The notes under the pieces were generated by a model that saw only the letters and a list, made by a program, of their open reading frames with translations, made no database searches and was not told where the DNA came from. A stretch of DNA of 44,872 nt from Bacteroidota bacterium (GTDB taxonomy: Bacteria; Bacteroidota; Bacteroidia; Chitinophagales; Chitinophagaceae), in NCBI GenBank assembly GCA_023409975.1, contig JAEYQO010000060.1:1-44872 (forward strand), read 5' to 3'. A program made the position numbers and the translations under genes. Of this stretch, positions 25,490 through 34,131 are shown one piece after another (position 1 is the first letter of the stretch; every line of letters starts with the position of its first letter).

Positions 25490-26824
25490 TCAGACTACTG
25501 TTTTTTGTTTACCTGTACTTTTTGCTTTAACCAGGGCAAGATACAAAATGAGCATGCCCAGGGCAAAAAAACTAACGAGGGCAAAGATGCTGTTTCTCAT
25601 GGAGCCTGTCAGTTCTTCAATAAATCCGAAACTGAACAAGCCGAACACAATTGCAAGCTTTTCTGTCACATCGTAAAAACTGAAAAAGGAGGTAGTATCC
25701 CTGGTAGGCGGCATTAGCTTAGCATAGGTAGATCGGCTCAGACTCTGAATGCCGCCCATCACCAACCCCACAACGGATGCGATGATGTAGAACTCAGTAG
25801 CAGTGGTTATAAAATATGCGTATACACAAATACAGATCCAGATACCGGTCACAAACAATAATGTCTGCAGATTTCCAAAACGCATGGAAAGTCGCGCCAT
25901 CAATTGCGCTCCCGCTATGGCCACCAGCTGAATGATCAAAATAGTAGTTATCAGCTCAGCGGTCTCCAGCTTCAGTTCTTTACTTCCGAAAATTGTCGCA
26001 GCCAGCATAACTGTCTGGACTCCCATGCTATAGAAGAAGAATGCTGCGAGGTAGGTACGTAATACGGGAAGATCCCTGACCTGTCGCCACACTTTGCGCA
26101 GCTCATGAAAGCCATTGGTTAGAATAGAGTGCTCCGGGTGCTGTGCCAGAGGCTTTCCCTTTGGAAGCCGGGTCAGCGGGATATGTGCGAACGCAAACCA
26201 CCAGATTCCCACCAGAAGAAAAGAAAACCTCGATGCATCACCATCATCAAAAATCCCAAGCCAGTTGAAGCTATCGGGGAAAAACACAAATACAAAGCAA
26301 ATAAGCTGCAGTAACACGCTCCCGACATACCCGTAGGAGAAACCTCTCGCACTGAGCTGGTCACGCTCCTCAGAAACGGCTATTTCCGGTAGATAGGCAT
26401 TGTAGAAAACCAGGCTGCCACAATACCCTATCGCGGCAACGGCAAACAATACCACCCCTAGTTCCAGCCTGTCAGGTGTAAAAAAGTATAATCCTGAACA
26501 GGCAGCTGCTCCCAGATAGCAAAACACTCGCATGAAGTGCTTTTTGTTTCCCCGATAGTCCGCAATGGAAGAGAGAACAGGAGAAAGTAATGCTATGATT
26601 AAATAAGCTGCAGCCAGCGCATAGTCGAATAAAGCAGTATTTACAAAGCTAAATCCGAAAAACTCCACTTTGTCATTCAGAATTTTATCACCTTGCTTTT
26701 CACTTGTGATCGCCTCGTAGTATGCCGGAAATATAGTGGAAGTAATGACCAGGTTGTAGGCACTATTGGCCCAGTCATACATCGCCCAGGCTCGATGGGT
26801 CCTTTTGATGTTCGTCGCAGTCAT
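25490..26824 (-). CDS. MFS transporter, UMF1/Atg22-like family
   Basis: 444 residues from ATG 26824, with about 12 membrane helices. The N-terminal AWAMYDWANSAYNLVITSTIFPAYY block (its core WAMYDWANSAY is diagnostic) and the later GGIQSLSRSTYAKLMPP block match UMF1-type major facilitator proteins. Substrate unknown. The frame is open for 41 more codons upstream, but this lies before a TACTTTAA -7-like element and looks non-coding. Probable operon with the MBL hydrolase downstream. Confidence 0.9.
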   Translation of the reverse strand: MTATNIKRTHRAWAMYDWANSAYNLVITSTIFPAYYEAITSEKQGDKILNDKVEFFGFSFVNTALFDYALAAAYLIIALLSPVLSSIADYRGNKKHFMRVFCYLGAAACSGLYFFTPDRLELGVVLFAVAAIGYCGSLVFYNAYLPEIAVSEERDQLSARGFSYGYVGSVLLQLICFVFVFFPDSFNWLGIFDDGDASRFSFLLVGIWWFAFAHIPLTRLPKGKPLAQHPEHSILTNGFHELRKVWRQVRDLPVLRTYLAAFFFYSMGVQTVMLAATIFGSKELKLETAELITTILIIQLVAIAGAQLMARLSMRFGNLQTLLFVTGIWICICVYAYFITTATEFYIIASVVGLVMGGIQSLSRSTYAKLMPPTRDTTSFFSFYDVTEKLAIVFGLFSFGFIEELTGSMRNSIFALVSFFALGMLILYLALVKAKSTGKQKTVV

Positions 26825-26953
26825 GAGGTCGTTAAAGTAAATAAATAGGCCGCACAATCTTCGTAGCCTCACAAAAAACAATAAAAAGTTTAATAAGCAG
26901 GTGGATTTAAGAATTGAATTTCTTAACTTTAAAAGACTCACACACAACAGCTT

Positions 26954-27295
26954 ATGAAACGTTTATCGTGGGCAGGCTTACCACTCCTCCTTTTTGTCCT
27001 GACTTCCGGCTGCAGTAAGACTTCTGACCTGAGCAACAAAACCAGATTGCACGTAAATCTGATTCAGATTTCGAACACTGCCGGAGAAGCAACTCAAGGT
27101 TCTGAAATCGTACTTAGAAGATTGGAAGATGGTGATATGAACAGACTGTTTGCCACTATTCCGGCGAGTGTAGTTTTTACCGAGCTGCAACCTGGTGCCT
27201 ATACAATACATGGCGAGCACTCCTTCAGCATAGATACCATACATCTCGAACTTCAGCAGAATGAAGAAAAAAAGGTGATTTTACAGTTTCCTTGA
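26954..27295 (+). CDS. Small lipoprotein of unknown function
   Basis: 113 residues. Lipoprotein signal ending FVLTSGCSKTSD, then a beta-rich domain (VVFTELQPGAYTIHGEHSF) that resembles small carboxypeptidase-regulatory-like beta folds. No domain can be named with confidence. An inverted repeat TTAAGAA-TTGAA-TTCTTAA-like and TAACTTTA lie about 25-45 bases upstream as possible promoter elements. Confidence 0.7.
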   Translation: MKRLSWAGLPLLLFVLTSGCSKTSDLSNKTRLHVNLIQISNTAGEATQGSEIVLRRLEDGDMNRLFATIPASVVFTELQPGAYTIHGEHSFSIDTIHLELQQNEEKKVILQFP

Positions 27296-27340
27296 GAAAA
27301 ACATCGGAATTATCTTCTGACCCGAAGATCTTCGGTGTCG

Positions 27341-27637
27341 TCAATTGAGGGAGACTCCAGGAAGTGAAACAGGAACACTGTTATGAAACTTCAATGGCTG
27401 ACAGACAGCGTCTTTGAAAAGGTTTCTAAGAGGAAAATCGGCAACAATAGTAAGGGCTTCCTGCTCGTCCTCTGCTTCAACAATACACCAAATCTGGTTT
27501 CCTGAGAGCGAAACACTGTAGGAAATTAAATGACCCACAGCGAGTAATCTGTCGATATGCGTTCGTTGTAAAGAGGTCAACGATGCGACCTGATCGTTGA
27601 CCTCTGTAAGTTCTATATGAAACAGATATGCGGACAT
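27341..27637 (-). CDS. YciI/muconolactone-isomerase-like small protein
   Basis: 98 residues. The sequence order YLFHIELTE, LAVGHLISYSVSLSG and CIVEAEDEQEALTIVADFP matches the ferredoxin-like alpha/beta fold of YciI and muconolactone isomerase relatives. No catalytic residues can be assigned. It lies 14 bases downstream of the CHU_C protein gene, with a perfect palindrome in between. Confidence 0.6.
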   Translation of the reverse strand: MSAYLFHIELTEVNDQVASLTSLQRTHIDRLLAVGHLISYSVSLSGNQIWCIVEAEDEQEALTIVADFPLRNLFKDAVCQPLKFHNSVPVSLPGVSLN

Positions 27638-27643
27638 TCAATT

Positions 27644-27659
27644 TACGATAACTATCGTA
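27644..27659. other. Perfect palindrome at the end of the CHU_C gene
   Basis: TACGATA-AC-TATCGTA, a perfect 7-bp inverted repeat that overlaps the last codons of the upstream gene and the leader of the YciI-like gene. No U-tract follows on either strand. It could be an RNA processing hairpin or a protein site. Confidence 0.45.
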
Positions 27660-29682
27660 CAAGAGTGACATTTCCTGATTGTCGGAATCGCTGTCCTTCA
27701 TAACAGAATCCGTCAGCTTCCCAGACATATACACCAAACGGAGCAGGTTCACCATTTACAGTACCATCCCACCGTCTGGTCACATCATCGGATTCGAATA
27801 CCATTCTACCCCAACGATCAAAAATTCTGAAATAATTCAGCTTTACAACCTGCCTGTTCATAATTCCAAAATGATTGACATTACCGGTTCCGCTTTCCGG
27901 AGCGAAAGCATTGGGCAGATTCAGATCATTACAGGTTACTCTTACGACAACGGTATCGATATCATAGCAACCAAAAGAATTCCTTACTTCCAGATAGTAG
28001 GTAAAATCGTAGGGTGGACTTACTACTGCATTAGGACCATCCTCACTTAAGATAAACTGATTAGGAAGCCAGGTGTAAGTGTAGCTGGGATCACCAAGTT
28101 GAGGACTGATGCTGGTGAGCGGGCCACCGATCATTGTTTTGGCACCGTCATGCAGCATTCTGTCAGGACCCGCATCAGCGCGGTTCTTGATCACTTCTAC
28201 GGTTATAGGAGTATCAACGATACATCCGTTGGAATAGGGAAGTACAAGATGATAATCCACTGTATACTCAGGCCATACCCGTACGGTCATAGCAGAAGTA
28301 TCAGAGATATTGTAGTTTGGATACCAGGTATAGCTGAGCGGCCCTGCAGCCTGAACAAATACTGTTACCGTATCTCCCTGGCAAATGGTTGTATCATTAT
28401 GGAACGCCATTGGAGGGATAGGCAGAACGACAATTTGTTTACACTCTACCATCATATCAGGACGGCCTTCATTTACTGCCAGATATACATTGTAGGTGCC
28501 TGGACGGGAATAACTGTAAACCGGAGGCACCTTATTCGTGGAGGAGGCAATGGAAGAATTCGTACACTGAGGGTACTTTATCACGGAAAGTGAACTATCC
28601 CCTGCATTTACGAGAAACATGAAGATATCATCCCTATCGCGAATGATCTGTGTAAGACCTGTAGGTACATTCAGATCAGCGATCGCAGGCAACAGTGTGG
28701 GAGTATAGGGACCATTGATGAGATCACCTACCTGGACTTTAGTTACATCGCTGCTCACTCCGTTTGCAATGTAGAAATAGCTACCACCACAATCTCTGAT
28801 AAAACTGATGGCAGTAGGTCCGAAGATCCTGTTCATCATATTACCGAGATTATTGGGAGTGGGTGTTCCTGCAAAGCTTGTCCCGAGATCCATACGCACC
28901 AGTTCACTACTGAGTTCATTGACGATGAACAAATGCCAGTTTCCGTTTTCAAGAACAGATATGATATCAGTTGGCTGGCTCAGTCCGAAGCCTGCGCCAA
29001 GGTCGGCAGGATATGGTGTATAGGAGATATTAGTACCAAACTCCAGTCTGAGCAAACGGTTATCTCCGTGGTTGGCTACATACCCATAGTAATTATCACT
29101 TTCTTTTTGAACGATGATACCACGGGGACTATTGAAGTGGCCATAAAGATTACCAAAGTTTACGGCTGCAGGTCTTGTATTTTCCAGGTCAGCACCAAAA
29201 TCAAATCGGGCAAGCGTAGAAGATGCTGAGTCAATACCACCCACTACAAAAAGAAACCAGTCACCATTGTCGTCCTGAAACATCGTCATATCGGTAGCAT
29301 AATCAGGTACCGTACCATTGATATCACCGATCTGTACAACTTTTGGAGTATCATTAAGTGAAGTCCCGAAATCCAGTCTGAGAAGCGTTCCTGTAGCAGT
29401 ATTGGTAACAAACCCGTAATAATAAGCCCCTTGTTTCGCGATGATGATATCGCCAGGAAGTTTGAAGTTTGTGGAATCTACACCGTAATTTTCGCCAACG
29501 GCGTTCTGAACAAGATATGCAGAACAGAAACCCCAGTAATAACTTGCAGCATTGACACTGTCTGACAATTGGATGGGTTGACGAACACAAACAGTATCAG
29601 GAGCACTAAACAGGCTTTGGGCTTTTAAATTATTCAGTTGAGACACCACCAGGAGTGCTACAAGAAACAAGCAATTTCTCAT
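27652..29682 (-). CDS. Gliding-motility-associated C-terminal (CHU_C) T9SS protein with propeller-like repeats
   Basis: 676 residues with a signal peptide (residues 1-21). Residues ~90-370 hold five ~55-residue repeats, each with a strand of the form LLRLDFGTSLNDTP, LARFDFGADLENTR, LLRLEFGTNISYTP, LVRMDLGTSFAGTP and VTKVQVGDLINGPY; this looks like a beta-propeller. PKD-like sequence follows (SRPGTYNVYLAVNEG), then Ig-like segments. The last ~85 residues are the type B sorting domain: LPNAFAPESGTGN, FRIFDRWGRMVFES and GVYVWEADGFC. Surface-exposed structural or adhesive role is inferred. Confidence 0.88.
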   Translation of the reverse strand: MRNCLFLVALLVVSQLNNLKAQSLFSAPDTVCVRQPIQLSDSVNAASYYWGFCSAYLVQNAVGENYGVDSTNFKLPGDIIIAKQGAYYYGFVTNTATGTLLRLDFGTSLNDTPKVVQIGDINGTVPDYATDMTMFQDDNGDWFLFVVGGIDSASSTLARFDFGADLENTRPAAVNFGNLYGHFNSPRGIIVQKESDNYYGYVANHGDNRLLRLEFGTNISYTPYPADLGAGFGLSQPTDIISVLENGNWHLFIVNELSSELVRMDLGTSFAGTPTPNNLGNMMNRIFGPTAISFIRDCGGSYFYIANGVSSDVTKVQVGDLINGPYTPTLLPAIADLNVPTGLTQIIRDRDDIFMFLVNAGDSSLSVIKYPQCTNSSIASSTNKVPPVYSYSRPGTYNVYLAVNEGRPDMMVECKQIVVLPIPPMAFHNDTTICQGDTVTVFVQAAGPLSYTWYPNYNISDTSAMTVRVWPEYTVDYHLVLPYSNGCIVDTPITVEVIKNRADAGPDRMLHDGAKTMIGGPLTSISPQLGDPSYTYTWLPNQFILSEDGPNAVVSPPYDFTYYLEVRNSFGCYDIDTVVVRVTCNDLNLPNAFAPESGTGNVNHFGIMNRQVVKLNYFRIFDRWGRMVFESDDVTRRWDGTVNGEPAPFGVYVWEADGFCYEGQRFRQSGNVTLVR

Positions 29683-29786
29683 AATTCTGTACAGGAATTT
29701 CGCTTTATATTGGGCTAATATAACAATTCGGGGAAAACTTTTATAGCAATACAGTATTTTTATTTCACTAAACCAATTTTTTAGTC

Positions 29787-31961
29787 ATGATCCAATTTTA
29801 CTTGCCTACCCATTATCTCAAAAAGACTGCATTCCTCCTCCTTTTCGTTGGCCTGGCCGTTCAGTCTTTCGGAAAAGAAGGGATGTGGCTCCCCCCAACG
29901 CTTAAGCAAAGGGCAGCGGATATGAAAAGTATGGGTTTGCAAATCCCTGTTGAAAAGATCTATAATGAAGATGGAACAGGTCTGAACAATGCGGTGGTCC
30001 TGTTTGGAAGAGGCTGCACCGGCGAAATCATTTCTTCCAAAGGTCTGCTGCTCACCAACCATCATTGTGCCTATGGTACCGTACAGGGACTCAGCAGCAA
30101 GGAAAAAGATTATTTCGCAAATGGATTCTGGGCAATGAACGAAGGAGAGGAACTCCCCTGCCCCGGATTGACAGTGACCTTCATCCGAAAGATGGAGAAC
30201 GTATCAGATAAAGTACTTTACGACCTGCCGGATACACTGAAAGAGCACACAAGGGACAGCATTATCGCAGCCAGAATATCAGGGCTGGAGAAAGGCTACC
30301 GCTATCTTTCAAATATGGATGCCGCCATCAAACCTTACTTCAACGGAAACCAGTACTGGGTCATTCTCAGCGAAACCTATACCGATATAAGGCTCGCAGG
30401 ATTCCCACCGAATGGCATCGGTCAATTTGGCGGTGACACCGATAATTGGATGTGGCCCAGACATACAGGAGATTTTAGCGTGTTCAGAGTCTATGCCGGC
30501 AAAGACAATAAACCAGCTCCCTATTCTGCCAATAACAAGCCTTACAAATCAGATGTATTTTTCCCAATAAATATCTCTGGTTACAACGAAGGTGACTTCA
30601 CCATGGTCTACGGTTTCCCCGGAACCACGCAGGAATACATCTCATCTTATCAGCTGGAACAGATCTATAATATTATTGATCCCATAAGAATCGATGTAAG
30701 GACAAAAAAGCTTGAGGTCTGGAACGAGCAAATGGATGCCGATCGTGAAGTATTTCTGAAATACACATCAAAAAAAGCCAGTGTTTCGAACGGCTGGAAG
30801 AAATGGCAGGGAGAGTTACGTGGACTCCGACTCAACGATGTCGTCGGAAAGAAAAGAGCTGCCGAACGCGAGTTTCAGCAGTGGGCTGCACAGGAACAGG
30901 ATCTTTCATATGCCCGCGAGTTACTGGCCAGTCTCCAGGTAACAACTCGCGCAGCAGACAGTGCCTTAAAGGCCGCTATATATATACAGGAAGCCGTGTT
31001 TGGGATTGAACTGATTCAGCAGGCTTCCATGCTTGAAAGAATGCTCCGGGTGATGCGCTCTGGACTTTCTCAGCAAGGCCTCGAAGATTCTCTGCAAAAA
31101 CTGGGTAAGGGCCTGGATGGTTTCTACAAGAATTACGACCCGGCAACTGACAGAAAATTGTTTGCCGCTCTCATGCCTGTCTATTTCCAGAACGGAGGCG
31201 ACTGGGTACCTGCCGGATACCGCAGGATGTTTGATGAGTATGGAGGGAACTTCCACACCTGGAGCAACAATGTTTACAATTTAAGTTTGCTGGCCGACCG
31301 TAGTAAACTACAGGCTTTTCTCTCTCAGGTTACCGTCAAAGACTCTAACAGGATCAAAAATGATCCAGCCTGGAAACTTTATGACCTGGTAGCCCGTTTC
31401 AGAGATGATAAGGTCACACCAGTGATCAAACATTATCAGGATCAGCTTTCCTACTACAACCGCCTTTATATGAAGGCCCAGATGAAAAAAGACTGGAATA
31501 CCATGTTCTATCCGGATGCCAATCTTACGCTCCGCTTAACTTACGGAAGAGTGGAAGGAATGGATCCGGATGGGCCAGCAGATTACAGCTTCCAAACCAA
31601 CCTGGACCAGGCAATTGCCAAAGATAATCCGGAGGTGAAGGAATTTGACGTTCCTGAAAAGCTGAAAGTGATTCATCGTAATAAAGACTTTGGACGATGG
31701 GCCAGCAATGGCACAGTTCCTCTGGCATTTATCGCAAGCAACCATACCTCGGGCGGCAACTCCGGAAGTCCTGTCCTAAATTCCCGTGGAGAACTGATCG
31801 GAACAAACTTCGATCGGGTCTGGGAAGGAACGATGAGTGATCTGTATTTCGATCCGCGGCTATGCCGTAATATCTCCGTCGATATACGTTATACCCTTTT
31901 TATCATCGAAAAGTTCGGTGGCGCCGGATGGCTTCTGAAGGAAATGAAACTGGTAAAGTAG
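29787..31961 (+). CDS. S46 family dipeptidyl-peptidase, DPP11-like
   Basis: 724 residues with a signal peptide ending near residue 29; the mature KEGMWLPP start is typical for S46. The catalytic His lies in LTNHHCAYG (~91-94), the Asp is probably in the DTDNWMWPRHTGDFS block, and Ser659 is in GGNSGSP. Eighteen residues after the Ser comes Arg677 in TNFDRVWEG. In the family an Arg at this place marks DPP11 (Asp/Glu at P1) and Gly marks DPP7, so acidic specificity is inferred. It would release dipeptides in the periplasm. A bidirectional terminator follows. Confidence 0.92.
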   Translation: MIQFYLPTHYLKKTAFLLLFVGLAVQSFGKEGMWLPPTLKQRAADMKSMGLQIPVEKIYNEDGTGLNNAVVLFGRGCTGEIISSKGLLLTNHHCAYGTVQGLSSKEKDYFANGFWAMNEGEELPCPGLTVTFIRKMENVSDKVLYDLPDTLKEHTRDSIIAARISGLEKGYRYLSNMDAAIKPYFNGNQYWVILSETYTDIRLAGFPPNGIGQFGGDTDNWMWPRHTGDFSVFRVYAGKDNKPAPYSANNKPYKSDVFFPINISGYNEGDFTMVYGFPGTTQEYISSYQLEQIYNIIDPIRIDVRTKKLEVWNEQMDADREVFLKYTSKKASVSNGWKKWQGELRGLRLNDVVGKKRAAEREFQQWAAQEQDLSYARELLASLQVTTRAADSALKAAIYIQEAVFGIELIQQASMLERMLRVMRSGLSQQGLEDSLQKLGKGLDGFYKNYDPATDRKLFAALMPVYFQNGGDWVPAGYRRMFDEYGGNFHTWSNNVYNLSLLADRSKLQAFLSQVTVKDSNRIKNDPAWKLYDLVARFRDDKVTPVIKHYQDQLSYYNRLYMKAQMKKDWNTMFYPDANLTLRLTYGRVEGMDPDGPADYSFQTNLDQAIAKDNPEVKEFDVPEKLKVIHRNKDFGRWASNGTVPLAFIASNHTSGGNSGSPVLNSRGELIGTNFDRVWEGTMSDLYFDPRLCRNISVDIRYTLFIIEKFGGAGWLLKEMKLVK

Positions 31962-31983
31962 GGAGGAAGACAAAAAGAATAAT

Positions 31984-32010
31984 AAAAGCCACGGGTCGAC
32001 CGTGGCTTTT
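31984..32010. terminator. Bidirectional terminator between the S46 gene and a convergent gene
   Basis: An 11-bp perfect stem AAAAGCCACGG / CCGTGGCTTTT (31984-31994 and 32000-32010) with a 5-base loop; A/T-rich flanks give a U-tract on both strands. Confidence 0.9.
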
Positions 32011-32027
32011 TATTATTGAATAGGAGA

Positions 32028-32768
32028 CTATCGCAGAACTTTTTCAGGTACCATCTGAGTGGTTCTAACCGGCCGGCGGGAATACAGCTCCTCAAAGTCG
32101 AACCAGCTTTCAATCTTCTGGTTATGGTCACCGTAGGAACTAATCAGGTAATTCAGGAGGTAGTACATACCCTGTGTAACATTAATACGGAGGACCTCCA
32201 GCGCACTGCTGAATTCCGAAATGCTCTTCTCTGCTCTGATAAATTCCTGATAAACTTCTCTCAGCTCTTCCAGAAATCCGGAAGCCTCTGTTCTGAGCGA
32301 TGACAGCTCCGGAAATTCAGCCAGCCTGCTTACAAAGATCTGGTGGCCCGATAACCTGTCGCGATCGTCAACAGAGGAAAACACCTCCAGTCCACGAGGG
32401 AAGAGAACCCGAATGACCTGAGGCTGCCCCTTCAACCTGTTCTCTATGACCCCAATCCACGTCTTCAGATGTTCCGTCTGCTCTTTCAGCTTATCTGAAA
32501 GTGCCTCCGAACGACGTTCATACCTTTCCAGTGATTGAAAGTAAGCAGTGTAGCCTATATTATACACTTCCACCCGTGGTTCAAAGCGCAGAATGAGAGC
32601 GTCAAGTTCAGGACTTCGTGGCTCCTGTTTCAATCGCCTGAGGGTATAATTTATCTGACTAAATACGAGCTCCGGCTTTTCGCGGGTTTGAAGCTCAAAC
32701 AGGTTCTGCAGCATTCGTGGATGGTCGGGATTGACCAGCCGTTGCTGATTTCTGGATGTGACAACCAT
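32028..32768 (-). CDS. Conserved hypothetical helical protein
   Basis: 246 residues, no signal peptide or membrane helix. It is charged and mostly helical, with likely coiled coils at ~80-115 (RYERRSEALSDKLKEQTEHL) and ~165-200 (ASGFLEELREVYQEFIRAEK). I recognise no domain. A Shine-Dalgarno-like AGGAG lies before the ATG. It is the last of three minus-strand genes of unknown function (33495 to 32028). Confidence 0.65.
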   Translation of the reverse strand: MVVTSRNQQRLVNPDHPRMLQNLFELQTREKPELVFSQINYTLRRLKQEPRSPELDALILRFEPRVEVYNIGYTAYFQSLERYERRSEALSDKLKEQTEHLKTWIGVIENRLKGQPQVIRVLFPRGLEVFSSVDDRDRLSGHQIFVSRLAEFPELSSLRTEASGFLEELREVYQEFIRAEKSISEFSSALEVLRINVTQGMYYLLNYLISSYGDHNQKIESWFDFEELYSRRPVRTTQMVPEKVLR

Positions 32769-32787
32769 GAAACGCTCTCCTTAAATA

Positions 32788-32803
32788 TTATACAGTAGTA
32801 TAA
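32788..32803. promoter_or_regulatory. Operator-like inverted repeat upstream of the helical protein gene
   Basis: TTATAC-AGTA-GTATAA, a perfect 6-bp inverted repeat about 20 bases before the ATG at 32768. Regulatory role inferred from position. Confidence 0.35.
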
Positions 32804-32856
32804 AATAAAGGAATTTGCCTCAAAAAATCAACACCTTTACGCTAGATTCTCCAGCC

Positions 32857-33285
32857 TCAGCACTCTGCTTCTTCGGGTATCAATACCCTTTTATACGCAT
32901 TCTCCCGGTAATAATCATTCAGGGTACTTCCTGGGTTGCTGTGAAGCCAGCTACTGAGCTCTGGATTAGGAGATTGAGATTCAACGAGTTCTTCAGAGGG
33001 TCTGCTCACCTTATGCTCCCAGGTCAGGCCAAGCATACACAGCACACATACCACCCAATAGACACTGCCCCAGAGAATCAAAGATTCCTGGTGTTTCAGA
33101 AGCCTTAGCACCTCCCCATCAAGAAAATACTGAACAATCATAGCAGCAGAAACCAGGGGCAACAGAAACATGGCAATGGCTCCCCAAAAACTGAAGTAAA
33201 ACAGGCTGAGCGGACCAAATAGAAGACCGAGGAGGAGGCTCTGGAGATACCCCGCTCTCCTGGGTGGCTTTTTATCTCTGATCAT
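32857..33285 (-). CDS. Small membrane protein of unknown function
   Basis: 142 residues. A basic N-terminus (MIRDKKPPRRAGYLQS) is followed by three predicted helices (about residues 15-35, 35-53 and 70-87), then a soluble, Pro/Ser/Glu-rich tail. No domain recognised. It starts 6 bases after the small protein gene upstream, so they share a transcript. Confidence 0.6.
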   Translation of the reverse strand: MIRDKKPPRRAGYLQSLLLGLLFGPLSLFYFSFWGAIAMFLLPLVSAAMIVQYFLDGEVLRLLKHQESLILWGSVYWVVCVLCMLGLTWEHKVSRPSEELVESQSPNPELSSWLHSNPGSTLNDYYRENAYKRVLIPEEAEC

Positions 33286-33291
33286 AATCTG

Positions 33292-33495
33292 TTATTCCTG
33301 TAGCAGTTTAACCATGAGATCGATATTATATTCAAGCGCGAGGCGCCTGGCATTCACACCTTCTGACAACGACATTTCCCCGGTTGCCAATCCTTCTTCT
33401 ATTAATCCCTGCTCAAGCAGACCCAGGAACATATCGTAGGACATGCGCTCTTTGTAATGTTCCTGATAAAGCTTATATGAAACCTGAAGATCCAT
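33292..33495 (-). CDS. Small hypothetical protein (67 residues)
   Basis: 67 residues, helical and acidic (YKLYQEHYKERMSYDMFLGL). No domain recognised. It is followed at 6 bases by the small membrane protein gene. Support is mainly the operon spacing and a normal codon pattern. Confidence 0.5.
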   Translation of the reverse strand: MDLQVSYKLYQEHYKERMSYDMFLGLLEQGLIEEGLATGEMSLSEGVNARRLALEYNIDLMVKLLQE

Positions 33496-33593
33496 TTAGT
33501 TCTGGATTAGATGGAGTTAAAACTAAACAGGGTGTTGCTGGACCTGAACCAATAACGCAAGGTTAACATCTGATTAACACTCACCCCCCTCAG

Positions 33594-33647
33594 TTGTCCC
33601 TTTGTGACAGACCTCACCTCTTTGGGGGGACAAAATCCCTATCTTTA
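33594..33647 (+). promoter_or_regulatory. Predicted promoter and inverted repeat of the lipoprotein at 33662
   Basis: TTTG at 33621-33624, a 15-base spacer and TATCTTTA at 33640-33647 form a promoter-like pair 14 bases before the ATG. TTGTCCC (33594-33600) and GGGACAA (33627-33633) make a perfect 7-bp inverted repeat that overlaps the promoter, a possible operator. Confidence 0.4.
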
Positions 33648-33661
33648 CGTCTTGCGATAAT

Positions 33662-34117
33662 ATGAATCTGTTGATACGTTCTTTTCTGATAGCGACTCTT
33701 TGTCTGGCAAGTGCCTGTGCAGGCAAGCGTGAACTGACTAAAAGCAAAAAGTATATATCTCTTTTGCAAAGCACCACCACCCGAACAATTCCCGGAAGGG
33801 TCGAAGGCGAACCTGTAACCGATTATTCATTTACTCTTGTCTGGAAGCACCAGGATCAGCCTGTAGCTTTTTTCTGGAAGAAAGACGGTAACTGGCAAAT
33901 CTGTGGCATTCAGGAAAAAGGCTCCAACACCGTGTTTACTGATGTGCAGAAAGGCGACACGCTGATGGTTACGCCGCTCCGGCGGGTTTCGGAAGGTATG
34001 CCCTGGGGTATTCCCGAAGACCTCGATCAGGCGCTCGTATTCAGAACCGCCAAATCCGGCTGGCGTTATATAAAAGTGCAGGAATTCAAACAAATGCCTG
34101 ATATCATCCTCCAATAA
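33662..34117 (+). CDS. Putative lipoprotein of unknown function
   Basis: 151 residues. The signal sequence ends CLASACAGKREL, a loose lipobox (Ala instead of Leu at -3). The remainder is a compact beta domain (DYSFTLVWKHQDQPVAFFWK, NTVFTDVQKGDTLMVTPLRR). No domain recognised. It ends 14 bases before the BNR-repeat protein gene, so the two are probably co-transcribed. Confidence 0.7.
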   Translation: MNLLIRSFLIATLCLASACAGKRELTKSKKYISLLQSTTTRTIPGRVEGEPVTDYSFTLVWKHQDQPVAFFWKKDGNWQICGIQEKGSNTVFTDVQKGDTLMVTPLRRVSEGMPWGIPEDLDQALVFRTAKSGWRYIKVQEFKQMPDIILQ

Positions 34118-34131
34118 TCATACTTAAATCA

